Source: Hirsutella rhossiliensis (lineage: Eukaryota; Ascomycota; Sordariomycetes; Hypocreales; Ophiocordycipitaceae). From it: DNA of 64,000 bases. The notes beneath the pieces are model-generated. The model did not search any database. It saw only the letters and a list, made by a program, of their open reading frames with translations, and was not told where the DNA came from. Numbering within the stretch: the stretch's first letter is position 1; each line of letters starts with the position of its first letter. This document shows positions 13,797 to 24,554 of the stretch, piece by piece. Made by a program: the position numbers and the translations under genes. The stretch covers positions 4,960,001-5,024,000 of the forward strand of contig NW_025408667.1 in the NCBI RefSeq assembly GCF_020360975.1, written 5' to 3'.

Positions 13797-14042
13797 GTTC
13801 CATAGCTACCCTCTATACTCGTCTTATTGGCGTTACCTTCTATCGTCTTTATTTAGACGTGAAACGGCTTTAGAACGTCAAAACGGCGTTCTAGTTCGGC
13901 CGAACCCTGAGACCAATTGGGTTACCTCGGCACCCAACAACCAACCACCCCTTTTCCCTCCACGTCCTCGCATCCATCATGCGCTCACTCCGACCGTTCT
14001 TCTCGTCGGAGCACCGCAGCTGTCCACCCCAGCCTCACTGAT

Positions 14043-14351
14043 ATGGTGCTATCCTATGAGCTCTACAATGAGGAGGCCTGGGACCACGGCTCGGCGATTT
14101 TCGGAGCCATAAAGGAAAAGCTCTACAACAAGGACCTTTGCTATGAGATCGCTAGGTTCGTCACTAAGCACCGAAGAGGCGGAAGTCTCATGAAGTTCTT
14201 CCCTCTTAGAAAGGGAGGTTTCAACTTCTACTACCGCATTTAGTATTCCGACGGACGCTTAGTTATTATCTGCTTCCCCCTTCCGAGCTTTTTCCAGGTG
14301 GCTGAGGAGGAGCTACGTGCCGAGGTTGCTGCAATGCGGCATAATCACTGA
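14043..14351 (+). pseudogene. N-terminal fragment of an aminoglycoside-phosphotransferase-family kinase
   Basis: From the ATG at 14043 the frame encodes a sequence typical of the N-lobe of fungal APH/choline-kinase-like proteins: a helix, then CYEIARFVTKHR, a short strand, KGGFNFYYRI, an in-frame TAG at 14241-14243, then YSDGRLVIICFPLP and VAEEELRAEVAAMR before a TGA at 14349. The glycine-poor phosphate-binding segment and conserved hydrophobic strands match the start of the family, but the catalytic H-x-D and DxD regions are absent, so at most about 100 residues of a usual 350-550 remain. It lies 250 bp from the Copia right end and is convergent with the BVMO gene. It is called a pseudogene because of the internal stop and truncation. 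Confidence 0.65.
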
Positions 14352-14700
14352 TAATACGATTATCCCAGTACCTTTTCATCCTCCGTTACGGCATGGCAGA
14401 CAAGAGCAATATACTAAGCGGTTTTACTACTTGAGTACAAGCATGAGCTTTATTTATATTAGTCTTGAGTGACGAGGCAGCCTCAGGGTGTTATGATATT
14501 AGCCATCGAGGCGATTCGGAGATATGCATCAAGCTCACCGAAACGGTATGAAACGTAATTGACCCATTTACCGCAACCACTCTCTTCATTATACGTCATG
14601 ACAGCTTCAACTCGGTGGATTAGTGTCCATCCACTCCACTGCGCCGCCAGTGGACTTAGTGGACTGAGTTGCCACCCTGCCGGCTTGTGCTGAGCGTGGG

Positions 14701-16632
14701 CTATCGGACAAGGAGTCCATGCATGGACCCCTCGCGTCGCCAACGCTCCAGCACCTCCTCATACTCGATGATGCCCTGAGGGTAGTATGCGCCGCGGGCG
14801 CTCTTGGTCTGCTCCTCGGGCGAACTCTGGGCCGGGTCGCTCTCGTTGTTGAAGTAGCTGGGGCCACAGATGCCGAGCGGGGCCATCCAGGCGCTGCGGG
14901 TGAGAATACGCTCCGTCCACTCGGCCTCGCCCTGCTCAGTGGCCTCGACGACGGCGCGGGCCTGGTCAGGGGCGCGAGCGAGAGCCTCGGAGAGGACGTA
15001 GGCGACGTGCTTGGCGAGGTTGTCGAGGCCGTAGACGAAGTTGGCCGAGACGCCAACCTGGGCGGGCCCCATGAGGATGAGGTTGGGGAAGCCGTGGGTA
15101 AGAATGCCGTGGAGGGTGGTGGCGCCCTGGTACAGCCACTTGCTGGCGAGCTGGGCCCCGGCGCATCCCGTGATGGTGGCGTTGGACACGCCGCTTGGTT
15201 CGCCCATGTCGGTCGACGGGGAACGGTAGCCGGTGGCGAGAACGACGATGTCGAGTTCATGCTCTTGACCACCGACGACGACGCCGGTGCGGGTGAAGCG
15301 CTCGACACCCTTAGCCGCCGTGTCGACGAGGGTCACGTTGGAGCGGTTGAAGGTGGCAAGATAGTCGTCGTGGAAGCAGGGCCTCTTGCACCACGAGGGA
15401 TACCACGCCTTGAGCGCCTCGGCCGTCGCGGCGTCCTTGGTGACGATGTCGTCGACGCGCCGGCGCAGGCGCTCCATGCGCGGGGCGTCAATGGCCAGGG
15501 CTCGCTGGATGAGGCCGACGACGCCCTGTAGACCGACGGGCTGCTCATGGGGCCCGCCGACGAGGTGTTTATAGGCGCCGATGGCGGACCAGGCGTCGTT
15601 GACTAGGTTGTCCTCGGCCGGGTAGCCGCAGATAATGCTGTTCCAGTTGTTATTGCGCGCCCTCCACCAGCCAGGCGAGGCCGTCATGGCCTGCCAGGCC
15701 TCTGGGTCTGTCTCGCGCTGGCCGCGCTCGTCGACGGCCGACGGGGTCCGCTGGAACACAAGGACGTGGCCGGCCCATTTGGCCAGCTCGGGCACGCACT
15801 GCACGGCCGTGGCGCCGGTGCCGATAATGCCAACGCGCTTGCCCTTAAAACCCATCAGGGAGGCATTATCAGGCGAGCCGCCGCTAATGCCATAGTCCCA
15901 CCGGCCTGTATGCATCATGGGGCCGGCAAAGTCACCGATTCCGGGGATCTTAGGCGCCTTGGGGTGGTTAAGGACGCCATTGGCGAGGACAACAAACTGG
16001 GCGCATACATTCATGTTGACAACATCGCTCTTGGCCAGACCGCGGGCTTGGGCCAAGCAGACGCGCCACCGGCTGGCATCTTCATCCCACGCCAGAGAGC
16101 GGGCGTGGGTGCGGAAGACGGCCTTGTCGGCGAGACGCCAGTGGACGGCGATGGCCTCGGCATGACGCCTGATCTCGGGGCCATAGGAGAAGCGGTGCTT
16201 GGGCGTGTAGCCCATCTCCTCGAGCAGGGGCAGGTATATAGAGCTCTCGACGTCACACATAAGGCCCGGGTAGCGGTTCCAGTACCAAGTGCCGCCAAAG
16301 CCGCCGGCCGTGTCGACGATGCGCACGTCGCCGGGGGCGAAGCCGGCCTCAACGAGGCGGACGGCATGGAGCAGGCCGCCAAACCCGGCGCCGAGGATGA
16401 GGAGCTTGATGTCGTCGCCATCGGCAAGATTGGGCGCCTGCGCGTTGAGGGTCTCATGGTCGACCCATGGATCCTGGGCCAGGTTGCTGAGGGGACCCGC
16501 CGGCTCGAGCTCGAGGTCGATATACTGGGCGCTTCCATCCGCCCGCAGTCGCTTCTTCTTCTCTTCCTCGTACTTGCCCATGATGCAACCCAGATCAGGC
16601 ATCTCGTGGCCATCGCTGGCACTGACTGCCAT
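14701..16632 (-). CDS. Baeyer-Villiger-type flavin monooxygenase
   Basis: Single exon of 643 residues from the ATG at 16632. It has a first Rossmann motif GAGFGG (residues 81-86) for FAD, GGTWYWNRYPG at about 113-123, and the Baeyer-Villiger signature FxGxxxHxxxW(P/D) as FAGPMMHTGRWD (235-246). A second dinucleotide motif GTGATA (271-276) serves NADPH, and an ATGY segment lies further on. This class inserts oxygen next to a ketone or hydroxylates hydrophobic substrates, commonly in fungal polyketide and terpenoid pathways. The length fits cycloalkanone/steroid-type fungal BVMOs. It is a soluble enzyme with no signal peptide. Unlike the surrounding RIP-damaged DNA, the frame is intact and GC-rich. 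It lies in the transposon island with a membrane protein, another flavin monooxygenase and a terpene cyclase, so a secondary-metabolite role is likely. The substrate is unknown. Confidence 0.88.
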   Translation of the reverse strand: MAVSASDGHEMPDLGCIMGKYEEEKKKRLRADGSAQYIDLELEPAGPLSNLAQDPWVDHETLNAQAPNLADGDDIKLLILGAGFGGLLHAVRLVEAGFAPGDVRIVDTAGGFGGTWYWNRYPGLMCDVESSIYLPLLEEMGYTPKHRFSYGPEIRRHAEAIAVHWRLADKAVFRTHARSLAWDEDASRWRVCLAQARGLAKSDVVNMNVCAQFVVLANGVLNHPKAPKIPGIGDFAGPMMHTGRWDYGISGGSPDNASLMGFKGKRVGIIGTGATAVQCVPELAKWAGHVLVFQRTPSAVDERGQRETDPEAWQAMTASPGWWRARNNNWNSIICGYPAEDNLVNDAWSAIGAYKHLVGGPHEQPVGLQGVVGLIQRALAIDAPRMERLRRRVDDIVTKDAATAEALKAWYPSWCKRPCFHDDYLATFNRSNVTLVDTAAKGVERFTRTGVVVGGQEHELDIVVLATGYRSPSTDMGEPSGVSNATITGCAGAQLASKWLYQGATTLHGILTHGFPNLILMGPAQVGVSANFVYGLDNLAKHVAYVLSEALARAPDQARAVVEATEQGEAEWTERILTRSAWMAPLGICGPSYFNNESDPAQSSPEEQTKSARGAYYPQGIIEYEEVLERWRREGSMHGLLVR

Positions 16633-17261
16633 GGCGGTCGTCGGTCAGGGACGGAGGAAAGACGGCGGTGGTATGAGTCTCGCAAGAGAAGAGTAGCTGA
16701 CGATAACGATCAAGTCAAAGCAAGGGTATGTCTGAGTGCAAGTCAATCAAGTCGAGGGGGGTTACAATGTATTTACAACAGAGAGATGGGCCTATTCGGC
16801 CGGAAAAGGAAAAAAAAGACTCCATTAACTCTGTCGAAAGTGACCTAAGATACGGATATTAAATTGGCGATGGAGTCAACCAGGCCTAACATCAAGGTTA
16901 CGGCCCTGCTAGCGACTTTACAAGGCTCTCTCTAAGTCTAGGAGACTATGTATCCGTATATAAGCTTAGACCGGACGAAACTAAACGCTGCTTTCAAAAT
17001 GCCGCTTAGGGATACAACAAAAGTGGCAAAATGTGGCAATAATTCTCTTCATGTCTCCAGATTAACGCAACATACAATTCCAACCGCTATGAAATGCCTT
17101 TGGTCACCGCTAGAAATACCGGTATCCTCAGAGACGACATCTATGTCTATCTGTTACGGTCTTCCCAGCAACAAATAAATTAGTACTGTTACGTGGATCC
17201 TTAGAAAGGTATCTAGATTCCAACCAGCAGGGGGGACATTAGCTCCTGTCATGCTGGTAAA

Positions 17262-17344
17262 ATACCGCTACACCATGCAAAATAGGGGCACCCCCATTGG
17301 AGGTGTTATTAACGCGTATTATAAGTCCTTCTTTGCTCTGACAG
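17262..17344 (+). repeat. 83-bp dispersed repeat, copy A
   Basis: This matches 38916-38999 in the same orientation with transitions and one indel. Shared blocks include ATACCGCTAC, GGGGCACCCCC and CGCGTATTATAAGTCC. It is probably a remnant of a mobile element. Confidence 0.7.
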
Positions 17345-17576
17345 CTCCCTAAGTGGCATTATCACGGATAAGCTCATGCAGTCGCACGCTGCAATACGGC
17401 CGATCTCTCCAATGCATAACTTTAGCAATATATATTTTATAACGATTTGGCACAAGCGATCCGATCATCTATTAAATGATGTTATAGTAGCCTGGTGTTG
17501 AGACTAGCTCCTGAGTGATACATGGCTGTCTCTGTTGACGCCGCGAATGTAGGTAGACGGGCCGAGAATCTTAAGC

Positions 17577-17673
17577 TTTTTTTTGGGGGGGAGGGGGGCG
17601 GGGGGGAGGAGGGCGTGTCTGGAACGTTCAATGGCAAGTACGGTACTTGGAGTTAAACACCCCCCCCCCCTTT
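17577..17673. repeat. homopolymer-rich tract
   Basis: A T-run leads directly into long G-runs (to about 17617), and a C-run of 11 follows around 17660-17670. Such a purine/pyrimidine block can form unusual structure and is also prone to assembly error. Confidence 0.7.
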
Positions 17674-17890
17674 CCCTCATGACCGCGCGTTTCCTTGAAC
17701 CCCCCTGTTTATTCGAGAATGAAATTCCCGTCAAGCTGGGATGGAGATATATACGTTTCATAAGGGCGAAGGCGGAAGGCAGTAGGGTTTCATCGTCAGG
17801 CGGACGCACTCCGTAGACAGAAGCTCAAGAATATTCGGCTTGGATGAGGTTGTATGGAGGCGTGAAAAGGGGTTAGTTAGTGATGCCCTT

Positions 17891-18040
17891 GCCGGCGCTG
17901 GGTGTCTTCAGTGTATCTTCCTGCTGAGGACGTCTTTTCCTGTGTCTCAAGGGTCGCACGTAACCGGAACAGCCGTTGCCAATTAGCTTTGAACACGACC
18001 GACGCAAGATTAGGCTATAGTATTAGGGATATCCATTTTG
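17891..18040 (+). repeat. direct repeat, copy 1
   Basis: It aligns with 18251-18400 at a constant 360-bp offset. Shared blocks include TGTCTCAAGGG, AACAGCCGTT and CCAATTAGC, and the differences are largely transitions. The homology stops at CATTTTG, so this is a repeated segment and not a full tandem unit. Confidence 0.7.
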
Positions 18041-18250
18041 CATACACATCGAGGCATATAGCGTCTGGGATAGGCTATATACCAAGAACAGTCACTTTAT
18101 ATACCATTATCACTAAGTATATTAAAATATTAAGCAGTAAGGAGTATACTGCGGCTAATATCGCCATTATAGTGGCTAGTCTTACGCGGAATTAAGTATG
18201 TAGTTAGATGTACTACTGGCATTTAAGAGGCAAACTAGTCGCAGTCCGCG

Positions 18251-18400
18251 CGGCGCTAAGTGTCGATAGTATCTCCTCGCTGCCGGAGATGTCTATTTCC
18301 TATGTCTCAAGGGCTGCAGGTTGCCGCAACAGCCGTTTCCAATTAGCCTTTGACACGACAGACGTAGTATTAGCCTATAGTGCTCCGGATCTGCATTTTG
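18251..18400 (+). repeat. direct repeat, copy 2
   Basis: Second copy of the segment at 17891-18040, sharing TGTCTCAAGGG, AACAGCCGTT and CCAATTAGC. Its origin is not recognised. Confidence 0.7.
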
Positions 18401-18960
18401 AGACTCAATGATAAATAAATACATACGGATAGTTTTAACATCTTCATGTATGTTGTTCAGTATATCCTCATCCATATCTCTTAATTTTATCAGTAATTAC
18501 TAAATATAATCATAGCGAGTCAAGATGTCGTCGCCGTCTCTTGCCATATTATCATCTTGTCATCTACTGCAACGCAGATGTGTGCGGCTTAAGTCAAGCT
18601 TCATCTAGTTGCTCAGGCATTACAGCTTCTAGGGAGTCTCAAGATAGTCTCAACCGAAAGTCGTGCTCTGTCCCCAGAAATTGTGCGCCTTGCGATGACG
18701 ACCCAGACGCGGTCGGTCGCTCTGCAGTCTAGTCGGACTGTACAGACGGTGTTTGTTAGCCACACTAGGCCGAACAAATAAGACCTCCCTCCACGGCTGA
18801 TGCTTTGGTCTGCGCCCTGCCGTCAAAAAACCCATTCACCACGAAGCCATATCTTCAAGCCCCTGCAAATCTTCATAATGGCAAAGCACCTTCATTGCCT
18901 ACCTCTCGCTAGACAGCCTTTTCGTGGTTCACGTTTGGGCAGGCAAGTGAACTCGCCTTG

Positions 18961-19791
18961 TTAGCCTTGGCAGTTGTTATGGTCCGAACGGGCCGCACAA
19001 TTGTCAGGGCAGTTCTCCGGACTGGTAGGGAAGGCGTCTAAATTTTTCCCACCGGTTCCCGGTTCTGCTGACAGAGCCCGAATAAGGCAGATAGAGTCGA
19101 TGACAACCTGGCAGCCAAAGGCAACAAGCGGAATCCAAAAAGCAACTGCACCGTTCCACGCCATAGGGCCGGTCTTGACGCAGTGCACGGCGGCGGCTAG
19201 CACATAGATAAAGGGGGCGACGATGTTGAGTATCGCCGTGGGCTTTGGGAAAAGAGGCTTGGGTCGTGAGTCTATGATAATAGCATAGGCAATTGTGAAA
19301 CTCTGGGCCATAAAGGTCGGCCAGGGCAACAAGAAGGTGATCCAGAACATATCGTTGAGGGTTTGCGTGATTTCGACAGGACGGTCGAGGCGGTAGTTTG
19401 CGACGGCTAGCATCAAACCCGGCAATAGGAATGCAAATCCGCCGGCAGTGCCCAAGGCCAGCTGGAGAGCACTCACAGCGTAGTGCAGGTTGGGGATGCA
19501 TTGCATCTGGGCCGAGATGGCCACCGTCAGGAGGATGTAGAACATGCCTGAAACGACTATTAGGGCCGCACCGGCCTGGATGCCCTTCTCGTGGTTGCGA
19601 TAGTGTCTGGCGGTTTGTTCGGCATCTAATAAAGGTGAAATGGGAGGAAGGAATCCCGATACAATAAACGCCACGAGGGCAAGAACTAGGCCGAGAATTC
19701 CGCCAACTGCACACGTAAACTGGAAGTTCCGAGGGGACATGATGGGAGATCGTCCCCAGCGGTCGAGAAGACGATCTAACATGAGTGACAT
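18961..19791 (-). CDS. multi-pass integral membrane protein, fungal type
   Basis: Single exon of 276 residues from the ATG at 19791. After about 22 polar residues I count six or seven hydrophobic helices: around residues 28-48, 73-95, 102-125, 143-170, 184-204 and 212-238. A hydrophilic, cysteine-containing tail follows. The loop with SPLLDAEQTARHYRNHEKGIQAG after helix 1 is reminiscent of fungal and actinobacterial membrane proteins of unknown function often found beside oxidoreductase genes; I could not name a family with certainty. No transporter signature is visible. It is read in the same direction as the BVMO upstream of it and may belong to the same pathway, perhaps as a membrane-bound cyclase or accessory factor. 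That link is inference from neighbourhood only. Confidence 0.65.
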   Translation of the reverse strand: MSLMLDRLLDRWGRSPIMSPRNFQFTCAVGGILGLVLALVAFIVSGFLPPISPLLDAEQTARHYRNHEKGIQAGAALIVVSGMFYILLTVAISAQMQCIPNLHYAVSALQLALGTAGGFAFLLPGLMLAVANYRLDRPVEITQTLNDMFWITFLLPWPTFMAQSFTIAYAIIIDSRPKPLFPKPTAILNIVAPFIYVLAAAVHCVKTGPMAWNGAVAFWIPLVAFGCQVVIDSICLIRALSAEPGTGGKNLDAFPTSPENCPDNCAARSDHNNCQG

Positions 19792-21091
19792 GCTTTGACG
19801 TTTTTCAAGAAAGCTTTAGGGATGTATAAAACAGGAGCATCTATTAACTATTTAAAACCTAATGGACGAAGCACCTAATTTATAGCTGTTGGCTGGGATG
19901 CGGGGCACTCAGCAAACGGAGTGGAACTACGGATGCAAAATTCTAGGGCAGCCAAAAAAAGGAAAGGGTCGGTTGAGGTAGCATTTCGTGCTGGTTTCTT
20001 CGTGGCCCTGGCTGTAGCGAAGTCTGGTTGTTGCCGCCCTGTTAGGCCTGCCAGTAGAGCAGCTGGAAAGCTTTCCCCAGCTGGTAGGGGGAGCAAGTTT
20101 CAACTCTTCAACCTGACAGAAAGTGCAGGGCCCTCAAGGCTTCTACCACCACGTCATCCCCCTCTTTGCAGAGTTATATAAAGGGGTGTATTGTAAACCA
20201 GCCTGTGTTACAGACTAATGTATAGGAATTACACGCAGGCTTAACACTATGGGGTGTGCTTACTAGTAAAGGAAGTAGACGAGGGCGTCAGGGATGCTTC
20301 TAGAGGCACTAAATGCAGTAGTCACCATGTAAGACATACAGGAAGTCACATATATAGTTCTAGATATCTGTTTTCAGCTTGTTTAGTAAGGAATCCTGTT
20401 GGTCCCTGTACATTATACATATTACACATAGTTACACCTGCAGACCCCTTCATTCAGGAAGGACAGCGCGACCTACGCACTCTCTCCTAATGCAAGGACT
20501 TAATTACTAGTAATAACAGAGAAATTGGTCTACGCATATTCTTAGGTTAACTTCCCTCCCTTCCCCACCCTTAAACGAAAGCTTAACATTCTCAGCCAAC
20601 AGAGAAGAGCCACGTATTGATGCATTGTTTCTGCGCCTTGTCGATCGTTAACTTGCCTGGCATGGCTACGCGAATTTGAGTGGGATTAATGGGCACATGT
20701 TCCCAGTTAAGGCTCTAGCCAAGCGTGATCTATGGCGCAAATGGTACCCACAGCCACTGCAGAGGCAAAAATGTACCATAGGGCAAAAGAGAACAGAATT
20801 GGCTAATAAGCGGCAAGGCTTGCTATGGACGGAAGAACATAATACACGTAGTATTATACCCCCTAACGTCGTTCCTACCTGACTGATCGTACCATAATAT
20901 GTATTTATATAAAAAAGCTAAGGAAAAAAACCCTAGCTATTTAAGAGCTAATATATATATATATATAATTACAATTTTTTACGCTATATTATATAAGTAT
21001 ATAGAGCTATTTTAATATATAATATATATTTTGCTTTTTACTTCCCTACCGGCTTAGGCTTTTACTAGGTTACTATAGCCCTATAATAATT
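19792..21091. other. intergenic with a possible solo LTR
   Basis: The promoter of the membrane-protein gene lies at the left. No coding gene is recognised. A possible solo LTR occupies 20206-20436, and the sequence turns strongly AT-rich after about 20880. Confidence 0.45.
20206..20436. repeat. possible solo LTR, 231 bp
   Basis: The segment starts TGTTACAG, ends GTTACA, and is flanked on both sides by CCTG (20202-20205 and 20437-20440). TG...CA ends plus a duplication suggest a solo LTR, but a 4-bp match can be chance and there is no second copy in the window. Confidence 0.35.
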
Positions 21092-21600
21092 GAGTAAAGC
21101 TATTTGTACAACGCCCTTTTACTATTAGTACAACAGATCCATTTTTTCGGTACGTACACCCGCTAGGCCGCCCCGCCTAAGATACCGCGCCCGGCCTAGT
21201 AAGTATCCGTATCTTTTAAATGCCCTCGTCCACACACATATACATTGCGCCCACCTACACCTACCTACTTATCTATACACATAAATTTAAAGCTATCCGG
21301 CAGCGGCGGCGGCAGCGGCGGCAGCTGTAGCCGGGTCAATTAGTGGGCTATTGCAATATCAACTTGAGGCTAGAAATGCGTTATTTGAGCGAATTGAGCG
21401 GACGCGTTGTGCGGCCGCAGCTGCGCCGGCGGAAGGGGCGCAAAGTGTGTGTGTATGTGTGGACGAGGGCATTTAGAAGGTACGGGTACTTGCCAGGGCG
21501 GACGCGGTACAAGTGGTGCGGGGGCCTGGCGCGGGTACGTACCGAAAAAATGGATCTATTGTACTAATAGTAAAAGGGCGTTGTACAAATAGCTTTACTC
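21092..21600. mobile_element. 509-bp MITE with about 180-bp inverted repeats
   Basis: The element begins GAGTAAAGCTATTTGTACAA and ends with its reverse complement. Perfect 8-bp duplications TAATAATT flank it at 21084-21091 and 21601-21608. The arms stay complementary with scattered C/T differences for about 180 bp on each side. The short centre is GC-rich with CGG/CAG-type trinucleotide runs (about 21298-21330). It has no coding capacity. An 8-bp duplication is the hAT-superfamily size, so it is probably a hAT-mobilised foldback or MITE. It lies 159 bp left of the pogo element. Confidence 0.87.
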
Positions 21601-21760
21601 TAATAATTTACTAGCCTATAATAATAAGTTTTACTATTTCGCTAAGTAGAAATCTCTATTCGGCTAACACTAGCTATAAGGCAGGGTACCTTAATATCCC
21701 GTATTAGTACTATCCTTTTGCTATTCCTTTTAGCGAAAAATGTTTAAAATTTTCTAGATA

Positions 21761-21861
21761 CCCGTTGATCTTGGTGTGGGGCCACAGCAGCCCAACTAAG
21801 TGTCTTCGCCACTTAGTTGGCCCAAAAAATCCGGCACAGCCCAAAAAATCCGGCACAGCAG
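21761..21861 (+). repeat. left terminal inverted repeat with internal hairpin and tandem unit
   Basis: Within the repeat an 11-bp inverted pair (21792-21802 and 21810-21820, loop of 7) forms a hairpin. Next to it a 19-bp unit, cccaaaaaatccggcacag, occurs twice in tandem (21821-21839 and 21840-21858). Confidence 0.92.
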
Positions 21862-22230
21862 GGTCCTCAATTTGGGGTGCAAAATCAAGGGAAATTCTAC
21901 GCTTCGCTTCATGGTGCCGTCAATGCGACTTCAAATAGCTAAAATATACATGTGATCAATAGCTGCGGATCACCTAAAGACGCAAGTAACAACGAAAAGT
22001 GAAAAAATCACGTCTTTGGGCCTATTTAGGAGCTGCCGCCTTCCAGTCGAAGAGATAGGAAGACCGCGTTTGTGAGTCCAAATAGACGTATTATGTAGTA
22101 ATTTCGCCTGTTGTGCGTCTCTGAGAGCTATTTTATCCATACCTGTGTTCCTGGAGCGTCTGCTGTATCTTGTTGGACGATCGGGTGCGCGGTCGAGGGC
22201 ATGGTGTATCGACTACCGCTTCAACCGCTG

Positions 22231-24348
22231 CTAACGGCGGCGATGAGGGTATATTCTCTTGCGTGTCGAGTAAATTGTCCTCGTCTTCATCGTCGGCGCC
22301 ATCCTCACTATGTTTGTCAAGATCGAGGCCTGTGAAATAGACGGTATCGTCACTGCCGGGCAACGACGACATATCTGTAAGTGGGCGAGGTCGGGTCGCT
22401 GCGCGCGCCCTGACATCTCTGGCGGAGTTATTTCTCTTCGTGGTATCATAGAAAAGGATTCCTTGGATGGCTCTTTGAGCTCCCGCATGAGGGTATCGCA
22501 ACTTTGCTCCAGAGTGTAGAACTCAACGTCTCGTCCCGTAAACTCTAGCCAGGGCTTAAAGTTCAATGTCTTGACTCTGCCATTGACTAACTGCTTCTTC
22601 CCGACTTTATAGTCTTCTCGGATCTTCTGCATCTCTCCACGAACTCGTTTAAGATGCATCCTTATCTCCTGGCGCGTTTGAAGCCGGGTTTGCTTTGCCT
22701 GGAGCTCCTCATACTCCCGGGTGATGTCGGCCATGCTGGAGCTCGTGATAAACTCTCCGCGCGGCCTGACAATCTTGCCTCTCTTCATTCGATTCGCATA
22801 CGCCTGGGTTCGGCTATTCTTATCGCTGACTATGCCCTGGGAATGTGACGCCATCGCGATAGACTCGGTGTTCACTTTCGCAAGAACCCGCAAGTTTTCT
22901 CGTGATGGCGAGCTCATGAGGGGCCCATACCGTTGCCGGATATCATTGAGGGCATCCGCGGCGACTTGGAAACGCGTCTCCGAGGGTAGGAGCGAGGCGT
23001 ATGCAGGATTGATCGGCTGCTGTTGTCGTAGCTGCTCGTGGAGGATCTTGGTGATCACCGGCGCTGGGTCGACAGGAAAGAGGCCTGTTTTTCAAATGCC
23101 GCCATAATGTTATGCCGCGTGAAGCCAGCCTCATATACGTCCTGAAAAGCTGTGAGGAAGTTGACCCGCGAAAATGATATGTTGCCTTCTGCGAGCGACT
23201 TCCGAAGCGCTTTCTGATGTGCTGACTTTAGTGGCTGGAATACCCCAACATCAAGCGGCTGCATGAGGTGGGTGGAATGTGGAGGAAAATAGCAATGATG
23301 ATATCAAACTTGATACAATACTCAGCAAAGTCAAGGGTGGTATGCCCTGTAAAGCCATCCACAACAAGCAATCGGTAGATCTTCTCGTCGTCAGGCCGTT
23401 GGTTTGGCGGCGCCTCCACGCGACTCATCCCCATGTTGGGGCGCCGAAGATGCTCGTCACAGCCGAACCACTCTTCCAGCGAATTTCCTGACTGTTTTGC
23501 TTGCGCTGACGATGCCCAAGACCAGCAGTTGAAATGCCTTGCCCACTCAAGGTGTATCTCTGCGTTGGAAAAGCCAGTTGGCGACTGGGCAAACCGTACG
23601 CCTGTCATGATGTCGATGCCGGCCCAGTTGGTGGTAGGGTAATGTTGGAAAACAAGCCAGGGTGGAAGAGAGTCCCCCACTGCGTTAACTGAGGCAATTA
23701 CCGTGCAGGATTCTCGGTTTGCTGGGTCTAAAACTCGGGGCCGGGTGCTCTTGACTCTAGTGGTGCGCGTGATGAGAACTTGGATGCGTTCTCGCAGGCA
23801 CCCAATGCGTATTCCGGCCTCGTCTTCATTCCAGATCTCTGAACTGCCAATACGGTAGCTGGTGATGATTTCTCGAAGCTTTGAGTAGAAAAATTCGACT
23901 TCTTCTACCCCGTGGGCTTCAAAGGACTTCCGGGCTCGTTCAACTGCTTTGAGATACGTCTTCGCGATCGCAGGATGACTTCCACGCCAATTGTCAAGCC
24001 AACTTGACGAGACCGGGCGGGCATTGGGATCTCGACGCATTCTTATTGCATTTGCAACAGCTTCAAGTTGCTCTCTCGTGGCGGGCATGCCGGTGCGTTC
24101 CATCCACTGTACATACGCAACCAGGGCGTCGTCTTCGTCCTCCGTCAGCGCCAATGGACGCCCTGGAGCACGGGAAAAGGGGTTTCTTATGAAATTAATG
24201 GCTCTCTGTACGGATGAGCTCTTCACATTGTAACGGATGGCCGCATCTCGCACGGAAAGAGGCGTTCTTTTTGGTGTTGTTGAGCGACGAACATCGGCTC
24301 TGGGGTCGCGACGAGACGCCAGAACGGCTTTGCTGCCTCCAGGGTAGC
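22231..24348 (-). pseudogene. pogo/Fot1-type DDD transposase, two frameshifts
   Basis: Reading right to left, the frame starts just after a stop near 24352 with no in-frame ATG seen. It encodes a helix-turn-helix (VRDAAIRYNV..), a CENP-B/Tc5-like segment (ALTEDEDDALVAYV ... SSSWLDNWR), then the DDE-1 catalytic core with NEDEAGIR (first Asp), VVDGFTGHTT (second Asp) and, after a frameshift near 23290, PPHSTHLMQPLDVGVF (third Asp). A second frameshift near 23090 restores TGLFPVDP and a charged coiled C-terminal domain ending at 22231. All three catalytic acids remain. Both frameshifts lie in short T or A runs, so sequencing error is possible. About 700 residues when joined; typical Fot1 transposases are 540-600. 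Confidence 0.8.
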
Positions 24349-24453
24349 CATGTTATCTGTCATAATGTATTCCGGCAAAAAGATACGTAAATAAAGTCAA
24401 GTTGCGCGAGAAAACGCGGTTGAGATGCATAGGGTTGACGTTTTGGAGGTGGG

Positions 24454-24554
24454 CTGCTGTGCCGGATTTTTTGGGCTGTGCCGGATTTTTTGGGCCAACT
24501 AAGTGGCGAAGACACTTAGTTGGGCTGCTGTGGCCCCACACCAAGATCAACGGG
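24454..24554 (-). repeat. right terminal inverted repeat
   Basis: Exact or near-exact reverse complement of 21761-21861, including the hairpin and the two 19-bp units. The match ends where left and right diverge after CAGCAG. Confidence 0.92.

Larger units (their letters stand above)
16633..18960. other. intergenic with repeat relics and low-complexity tracts
   Basis: The BVMO promoter lies at the left. I see no gene. The stretch holds one copy of an 83-bp dispersed repeat, a poly-T/poly-G/poly-C tract, and two copies of a roughly 150-bp direct repeat spaced 360 bp apart. Short open frames are not convincing. Confidence 0.5.

Noticed and set aside
14719..15531. Long plus-strand frames opposite the BVMO gene
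   Set aside because: Shadow of the GC-rich minus-strand gene; no domain and biased composition.
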